Below, piece after piece: positions 23,268-28,655 of a stretch of DNA of 28,655 nucleotides. A program made the translations under genes and the position numbers. Source of the stretch: Collinsella sp. (GTDB taxonomy: Bacteria; Actinomycetota; Coriobacteriia; Coriobacteriales; Coriobacteriaceae); NCBI GenBank assembly GCA_019414325.1, contig DXMG01000018.1, positions 14,315-42,969 of the forward strand, given 5' to 3'. How positions within the stretch are numbered: position 1 is the first letter of the stretch; each line of letters begins with the position of its first letter. Under the pieces are notes generated by a model. It saw nothing but the letters and a program-made list of their open reading frames with translations. It was not told the origin of the DNA and did not search any database.

Positions 23268-26200
23268 ATGCCTGTTCGAATCTATACCACCAATGCCGGC
23301 ACGGATTTGAGCGATGCCGAGTCGGCGCTGCTTGCCGACCTTGTTGGCTGCCACGGACGTGCCGTGCTGCTGGCACCTACGTTTGCCGAGCTCGACCTGT
23401 GCCGTCATGATGCGGCGGAAGCCGGGATTTCGCTGGGTATTGACTACAAGACGCCTACATCGTGGATTCGCTCGCTTTGGGAGCTTTTGGGCGACGGGCG
23501 CGGTTTCGTCGACAACCTGCAGCGCCAGATGCTGTTCTCGGACATGGTCACGCGTCTCGACGATGCCGACCTGCAGCCGCTTTCGCGCAGCCAGGGCACA
23601 GTGCGCATGCTCGCGCGCATGGCCCGCGACGTGTTGCCGGGCGTTGCGGGGACGGGTGCCGAACGATGCCGTGGCGACAACTGCCAGCCTGAGTCAAAAA
23701 GCGATGCCGAGGCTCGTGTGTTCGAGCTTTTGCGCGCCTACGCGGGCGGTTTGGACCGTCGAGATATGGTTGAGCCCTGCGAGGCAGCTGACATTATGAC
23801 CAGTGTCCTGGCCGATAGCCTGCCGGCGTGCACTCGCGCCGTATGCGTGCGCGGTATCACGTCGTTTACGCACGGTCTGCTCGAGCTGCTGTCTGCCGTG
23901 GCGAACAATGGGGGAGAGGTCGTCGTGCTGCTTGCCCGCGAGCAGGCGGCGATGCGCGAGGAGCTTGTCGCGGCATTTGATGCCCGCGATGTGTTGTTTG
24001 AGATTGCGCCGCTAGGGGAGGGTGTCGGCGCGTCTGATGCCGCTTGCGGGACCGCCGCTCAGCCTGCCTTTATTGAGGTCGCTGGCCCCCATGCCCGTGC
24101 TCATGCTTATGCGGACGCAATTGATGATCTGGTAAAAACGTGCCGGGGTTCCGAGGTCGACGGCGCCTCTGCCGGCCCCGTGCGCGTGCTTGCCGTTTCT
24201 GCCCGGGCACCCCAGCTGTTCGGTGAGCTCGCCTCTCGTCTGGCGGCTCGTCATATCGCTGCCGAGACGACTGAGTTCACGGCGTTTTCCCAGTCCATCG
24301 CGGGCAGGCAGTTTACGGCGCTCGCCAACCTGATCGAGCGTATGAAAGCCGCCGACGAGGGCACCGCTTCCAAGACCGAGTGGTGGCCCGCTCCAGAGCT
24401 TACCGACTGGATTTATAGTCCGCTTTCGGGTGCCGACGCCGCGAGCGCCCGCGGCTTCGACAAGAACATGCGCCTGTCGCGCAGCAAGACCGCTGCGGGC
24501 GTCAAGAGCCTGCTGCAGAGCATGCAGGGCCAGGTGAGGGGCGCCCGCAAGGCCGCCAGCGACGATAACTGGTTTAAGAATGTGCCGTGCGTGGTCTCGG
24601 ACGTGTTTCAGGCGCTGTGGCGCGACAAACCCGTGACGGCGCTCAAGGCCATGCTCGCCGTTGCCGAGGCGCTGCCCGATCGCGCTCTAGGCGGCCTTGA
24701 CGGCCAGGCCCGTCGCCAGGCAGAGACGGCCTTGCTGCGCCATGCCATCGACATCCTTATGAACGATGCTCGCGCACTCGACGTGTCGCAGGCCGCGACC
24801 GTGCCGGTTCTCGACGGCGTTCGAACCAAGGTGGACAAGCGCAGTACCGCTTACGATTACGCGACCTACGAGGTCGATCGCACGCCACGGGCACAAGTGC
24901 GCTTCGTGTCGCTTGCCGATGCGTCGGTTTTGCGTCCTGGCGGCTACGATGCCGTGCTGTTTGCCGATGTCGACCTGGACAGCTATCCGCTTTCGCACGA
25001 AGAGGGCCCGCTTGCCACGTTGACGGCCGAGCTACGCCGCGACGGCGTGTCTTTGGAGCCCGCCGCCCTGCTGCGCGTGCGCTTTGGCCGTGCGATGCAG
25101 GCGGCGAGCGGTCCGGTCGCGCTCGCCCGCGTGACACACGATCGCCAGGCACGCGAATGCTACCCGGCGGCCGTATGGACCGAGCTGCGGGCACATGCCG
25201 AGGCCGCTGGCGCTGCCAAGCCCACGTGCGTGGGCGAGGGCGATATCATCGCCGACTTTGATCCCGCGGCAGGTGAAGGCCTCAAGCGCGAGCGCGTGAC
25301 CTGTGAAGCCCCTCAGCATCTGAGTGCCGAGGCCGTGCCGTATTTGGTCCTGCGCCGTCGCGATGGCGAGGGCGAGGATGCGCCGCTGGTGCCGCGCTTG
25401 ACGTCTGCCTCGCAGATCGAGGCCTATTCGACCTGTCCGCTATGCTGGTTCGTCTCGTATCGCGTCAAGCCCCAGTCGATCGACGCTGGCTTTGGCAACA
25501 TGGAGAAGGGCAACTTTGTCCACGACGTGCTGGAGCATCTGCATGCCCGTCTGCCCCAAGAAGGCATGGAGCGCGTGACGCCCGAGAATCTGCCGCGTGC
25601 TCAGGAGCTGCTGCACGAGGTCTTTGACGAGACGTTGGCCGAGCACGCCGGCAAGCGCGGCACGGAGGGCCCGCTGGTGCCGCTCTCTGCGGTGGAGGAG
25701 CGCCAAGTGGCCGAGATCTTGCCGCAGCTGGAGGGCGTGCTTGCCTACGAGTCCGAGGCACTTGCCCCCTTTGCCCCGCGCTACCTGGAGTTTGCGTTCA
25801 ACGAGCTCCAGGTCGAGTATGCCGGTTGGCCGCTCGGCGGGCGCATCGACCGTGTGGACGTGGACGCCGAGAACCGCGCCGTGGTAATCGACTACAAGCA
25901 TCGTTCGGGTGTCGAGGAGTTTAAGCTTGCCGACCCCACGGTGCGTGACGAGGAGACGGGCGAGGCTCCCATCGACGACCCGCGCTGGCTGCCGCCCCAT
26001 ACCCAAACGCTCATCTACGCGCAGGCCATGCGTCGGGCACTGGGCTTGGATACCCGTGCAGCGCTCTATTTTTCGACCAAGGGCGGCAAGCCCGCGCTGC
26101 GCGGTGCGGCGAGCGCCGAGTTGCTCGAGGAAGAGCGCGGTGACGGTCGCATCCCGGGCCTCAAGAAGGGCTTCCCGGGCGAGGGCGGCAGCATGGACTT

Positions 26201-26357
26201 CGATGCCCTGCTCGATCGCGTGGAGGCCGGCATCGCCGAGCGCCTGCGCGAGCTCGAGGCGGGCAACGTTGCCGCCGTCGACCCGACGTCGGCTCAGGCC
26301 GCGCATGCGCGCTGCTCGTATAACCACGAAGGAACGTTTGTAAGGAGGGACGTGTAG
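23268..26357 (+). CDS. addB: AddB-like PD-(D/E)XK nuclease subunit of a RecBCD-type helicase-nuclease
   Basis: A 1029-residue protein, first of a two-gene recombination-repair pair. The C-terminal quarter is a RecB-family nuclease: SASQIEAYSTCPLCWF opens the domain, D861 lies in GGRIDRVDV, D875 and K877 in VIDYKHR, and QTLIYAQAM provides the QxxxY motif. The N-terminal region is helicase-like but has no Walker A motif, which B. subtilis AddB keeps; in that respect it resembles RexB of lactic bacteria. The four cysteines of the AddB Fe-S cluster are not evident: there is CPLC and a single late cysteine (ARCSYN). ATG 23268 follows GCGGAGGA. The next gene starts four bases after its stop, so both subunits are co-translated. 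Confidence 0.85.
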   Translation: MPVRIYTTNAGTDLSDAESALLADLVGCHGRAVLLAPTFAELDLCRHDAAEAGISLGIDYKTPTSWIRSLWELLGDGRGFVDNLQRQMLFSDMVTRLDDADLQPLSRSQGTVRMLARMARDVLPGVAGTGAERCRGDNCQPESKSDAEARVFELLRAYAGGLDRRDMVEPCEAADIMTSVLADSLPACTRAVCVRGITSFTHGLLELLSAVANNGGEVVVLLAREQAAMREELVAAFDARDVLFEIAPLGEGVGASDAACGTAAQPAFIEVAGPHARAHAYADAIDDLVKTCRGSEVDGASAGPVRVLAVSARAPQLFGELASRLAARHIAAETTEFTAFSQSIAGRQFTALANLIERMKAADEGTASKTEWWPAPELTDWIYSPLSGADAASARGFDKNMRLSRSKTAAGVKSLLQSMQGQVRGARKAASDDNWFKNVPCVVSDVFQALWRDKPVTALKAMLAVAEALPDRALGGLDGQARRQAETALLRHAIDILMNDARALDVSQAATVPVLDGVRTKVDKRSTAYDYATYEVDRTPRAQVRFVSLADASVLRPGGYDAVLFADVDLDSYPLSHEEGPLATLTAELRRDGVSLEPAALLRVRFGRAMQAASGPVALARVTHDRQARECYPAAVWTELRAHAEAAGAAKPTCVGEGDIIADFDPAAGEGLKRERVTCEAPQHLSAEAVPYLVLRRRDGEGEDAPLVPRLTSASQIEAYSTCPLCWFVSYRVKPQSIDAGFGNMEKGNFVHDVLEHLHARLPQEGMERVTPENLPRAQELLHEVFDETLAEHAGKRGTEGPLVPLSAVEERQVAEILPQLEGVLAYESEALAPFAPRYLEFAFNELQVEYAGWPLGGRIDRVDVDAENRAVVIDYKHRSGVEEFKLADPTVRDEETGEAPIDDPRWLPPHTQTLIYAQAMRRALGLDTRAALYFSTKGGKPALRGAASAELLEEERGDGRIPGLKKGFPGEGGSMDFDALLDRVEAGIAERLRELEAGNVAAVDPTSAQAAHARCSYNHEGTFVRRDV

Positions 26358-26360
26358 ACC

Positions 26361-28655
26361 ATGGATCTTTCGACTTTGATGCCGCAACAGCTGCAGATTG
26401 TCAAAACGCTCGACCGCCCGCTGTTTGTCTCGGCGGGCGCCGGTTCGGGTAAGACCTTTACCCTCACGCGCCGCATCGTCTATGCGCTCTCGCCCGAATC
26501 CGGTCCGTTCGTTGAGCATCTGGACCAGGTGCTCGCCATTACCTTTACCAAAGATGCCGCGGCCGAGATTCGCGACCGCGTGCGCCGTGCGCTTATCGAC
26601 GAGGGCATGGACGAGGAAGCACTGACCGTCGACGACGCGTGGATCTCGACCATTCACGGCATGTGCTCGCGTATCCTGCGCGCGCACGCGCTGGAGCTGG
26701 GCATCGACCCCGAGTTCACGGTGCTCACCGATACCGACGAGCTCATGGACCAGGCTGTTGAGCATGTGCTGGGTCGCGCGACGGCACCCGATGCCGCCCC
26801 CGAGCTCGCGGCATCGCTCAAGGCCCTCTATGCCTGGTATCCCATGGCGGGCGAGGGCGGTTCCTTTGGCGGCGGTACGACCATCAAGGGTCTGGTGCGC
26901 GACCTGCTGGAGCTGTCGAGCCAGTTGCCGGGCGGTATGGACGACGCGCGCGTGGCGCGCGGCCAGGCCGATACCTCGGCACTCGCCGATGCCTATCGCG
27001 CGGCGCTGGGCGCAAGCAAGGCCGCGACCGAGAAGGCGCAGACGGCGCTCGATGCCATCGACGCGTTTGAGGCGAGTGGCAAAACCATGGAGGATGCGGC
27101 GCGACTCATGATGTCGTGCACCATGCCGCGCGCGAGCAAGGCATTCCCCAAGGAGCAGGTCGAGCTGCTCAAGGCCGAGGCCGCCGATGCGTTTATCAAT
27201 ATCGTGCTTGCCTGCGGTGGCTCGGCGCTCGATGCGCTGGTGGGCCTGGCCCGTTCCGTCGAGGCCGAGTATCGCGCATTGAAGGCTGCCCAGTCCGCCC
27301 TCGATAATAACGACCTGCTGCGTATGGCCTACGAGGCCCTGCGCGATTACCCAGCCATCCGTGCTGCGTACGAGGGCCGCTTTAAGATGGTCATGATCGA
27401 TGAGTTCCAGGATACCGATCAGATGCAGGTCGATTTGATTCGCTATCTGACGGGCGCGGGGGAGCGCGCGCTGTGCACCGTGGGCGATGCGCAGCAGTCG
27501 ATCTACCGCTTCCGTGGCGCCGAGGTCGAGGTGTTTCGCCGCCAGGAGCGCAAGGTGGGCTCGTCTGCCGCGTCCGAGGCGACTGCCGTGGCCGATGCCC
27601 CTGCCGGCGAACTCGTTAAACTCGTGCGCAACTTCCGCAGCCATGACGAGGTGCTGCGTTACGTGGCACGCGTCTTCGACGGCGATGACGGCGGCCTGAT
27701 GCAGGGCTTTTTGGATCTTGAGGCGAGCGACGGCCGCAAGGACACGCTGGTGGCGGACGCCTCGCGCCGCCAGGCCCTCTTTGTTGCCGGCGGTAGTATG
27801 CAGGAGCGCACACAGGCCAAGGCCCGTGCGATCGCCGAGCGCTTCCGCGCGCTTGCCGATGCCGGCCAGCCCCAGGGCGGCATGGTGCTGCTGCTGGGCC
27901 GCATGACCAACGCCGACGTCTACGCCCAGGCCTTCCGCGACCAGGGGCTCGACTGCGTCATCGCGGGTGGTTCGGTCTTTGCCCAGGCAGCCGAGGTGCA
28001 GACGGTGCGCGCCCTGGTATGTGCGCTCGCCAATCCGGCCGATACGGCGCAGGGCCTTATGCCGCTGCTCGCCTCGCCGATGTTTGCGCTCGGCGCTCAG
28101 GAGTTCCTGGCGCTGGCGACCAAGCTCGATAGCGAGACGGGGGAGACCTCGCGCCGGAATATCGACGCGGGCATCATGAGTGATTTCGACGTGCCGGGTC
28201 TGCAAGATCTGCCGCTCGTGACGCGCGCCCGCGAGGTGCTGCGGTATGCGCTTCGTCGCGTGGGCCGCGATTCGTTCGCCGCCATCGCGCGCGACGTGGT
28301 CAACGCCTCCGGCTGGTTTGTGCGTCTGGCACAGCGCGGTCCCGAGGGCAAGGCCATTGCCGCCAACGTGCTCAAGGCGCTCGACGCCGTGGCTGAGGCT
28401 GAGGCCGAGTTCGGCAACTCGCCGCGTTCCATCGCGCTGGCCTTCGACCGCTTCTTGGCGGGCAAGGAGGCCCCGGGCGCGCTCAACGAGGAGGGTGACG
28501 GCGCGGTACGCATCATGACGGTGCATGCCTCCAAGGGTCTGGAATATCCGGTCGTGGCGGTCGCCGAGTGCTTTGGCGTGCGTAAGTCCTCGGGTGCGGC
28601 ACAGATGGGTCGCGTCGAGGGCGGGGCGCAAGTCGTGGCGCTGCCGGCTTGTTTT
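26361..28655 (+). CDS. addA: AddA-like UvrD/Rep helicase subunit (3' truncated by window)
   Basis: The first 765 codons are visible and stay open to the window edge. This is the motor subunit that unwinds double-strand ends with ATP. Superfamily 1 motifs appear in order: Walker A SAGAGSGKTFTLT (about 24-36), ITFTKDAAAEIRDR (Ia), MVMIDEFQDTDQMQ (II), GDAQQSIYRFRGA (III), RNFRSHDEVL (IV) and MTVHASKGLEYPVVAV (V). The C-terminal nuclease domain expected in AddA would lie beyond the window. AAGGAGGGA lies 10 bases before ATG 26361. Whether it is AddA or AdnB in the actinobacterial naming depends on the missing C-terminus and on an alignment. Confidence 0.9.
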   Translation, partial: MDLSTLMPQQLQIVKTLDRPLFVSAGAGSGKTFTLTRRIVYALSPESGPFVEHLDQVLAITFTKDAAAEIRDRVRRALIDEGMDEEALTVDDAWISTIHGMCSRILRAHALELGIDPEFTVLTDTDELMDQAVEHVLGRATAPDAAPELAASLKALYAWYPMAGEGGSFGGGTTIKGLVRDLLELSSQLPGGMDDARVARGQADTSALADAYRAALGASKAATEKAQTALDAIDAFEASGKTMEDAARLMMSCTMPRASKAFPKEQVELLKAEAADAFINIVLACGGSALDALVGLARSVEAEYRALKAAQSALDNNDLLRMAYEALRDYPAIRAAYEGRFKMVMIDEFQDTDQMQVDLIRYLTGAGERALCTVGDAQQSIYRFRGAEVEVFRRQERKVGSSAASEATAVADAPAGELVKLVRNFRSHDEVLRYVARVFDGDDGGLMQGFLDLEASDGRKDTLVADASRRQALFVAGGSMQERTQAKARAIAERFRALADAGQPQGGMVLLLGRMTNADVYAQAFRDQGLDCVIAGGSVFAQAAEVQTVRALVCALANPADTAQGLMPLLASPMFALGAQEFLALATKLDSETGETSRRNIDAGIMSDFDVPGLQDLPLVTRAREVLRYALRRVGRDSFAAIARDVVNASGWFVRLAQRGPEGKAIAANVLKALDAVAEAEAEFGNSPRSIALAFDRFLAGKEAPGALNEEGDGAVRIMTVHASKGLEYPVVAVAECFGVRKSSGAAQMGRVEGGAQVVALPACF

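Noticed and set aside
25440..28631. A 1063-residue open frame on the minus strand
   Set aside because: It lies antisense to the addB-like/addA-like genes, has no recognisable domain, and arises from GC-rich codon bias in the real genes.

Overview
The window looks like a chromosomal segment of a high-GC, anaerobic, sugar-fermenting actinobacterium of the class Coriobacteriia, most likely Collinsella or a close relative. This is inferred from GC-rich codon use, AGGAGG-type ribosome sites, and a gene set combining an alpha-glucoside PTS, a glutamate-synthase-linked [FeFe] hydrogenase, FucO and AddAB-like recombination genes. It is not proven by any marker gene. No rRNA, tRNA, CRISPR array, prophage or transposase gene was found.

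Layout. 1-127 is the tail of an Arg/Gly-rich protein, probably a DEAD-box RNA helicase, followed by a terminator. 200-390 is a cluster of dispersed palindromes. 394-5166 is an alpha-glucoside uptake operon: paired operator-like sites, a promoter, a leader with an antiterminator-like hairpin overlapping a terminator-like hairpin, then EIIA, a BglG/LicT antiterminator, an EIICB permease and a GH4 6-phospho-alpha-glucosidase. 5348-11426 is a tightly packed four-gene operon: a NuoF-tail/GltD flavoprotein, an [FeFe] hydrogenase, a Tat-type lipoprotein binding protein, and an ABC permease fused to its ATPase. 11427-12798 holds a structured leader, an orphan RelB/DinJ-like antitoxin and a CPBP membrane protease. 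Next come ygiQ (minus), a YoaK-family membrane protein, a solitary fucO, a roughly 240-bp MITE-like structured element, an M42 aminopeptidase, mnmA and cysK (minus), an Rrf2/IscR-like regulator divergent from cysK, a YvlD-type small membrane protein (minus), a YerC/TrpR-like regulator, and an addB-like/addA-like pair that runs off the right end.

How the genes work together. The PTS operon imports and phosphorylates an alpha-glucoside, hydrolyses it, and is probably switched on by LicT reading the leader RNA. The hydrogenase operon would dispose of reducing power from sugar fermentation as H2 through a GltD-type NAD(P)H module; why an ABC importer is locked into the same operon is the main open question. 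The cysK/Rrf2 pair looks like a sulfur or Fe-S responsive switch.

The non-coding DNA is unusually structured. At least five loci carry dyad or tandem elements built around GTCC(C)/GGAC cores with different flanking text. They resemble REP sequences of the kind moved by RAYT transposases. One is nested inside another, and one supplies the 3' end of the antitoxin gene.
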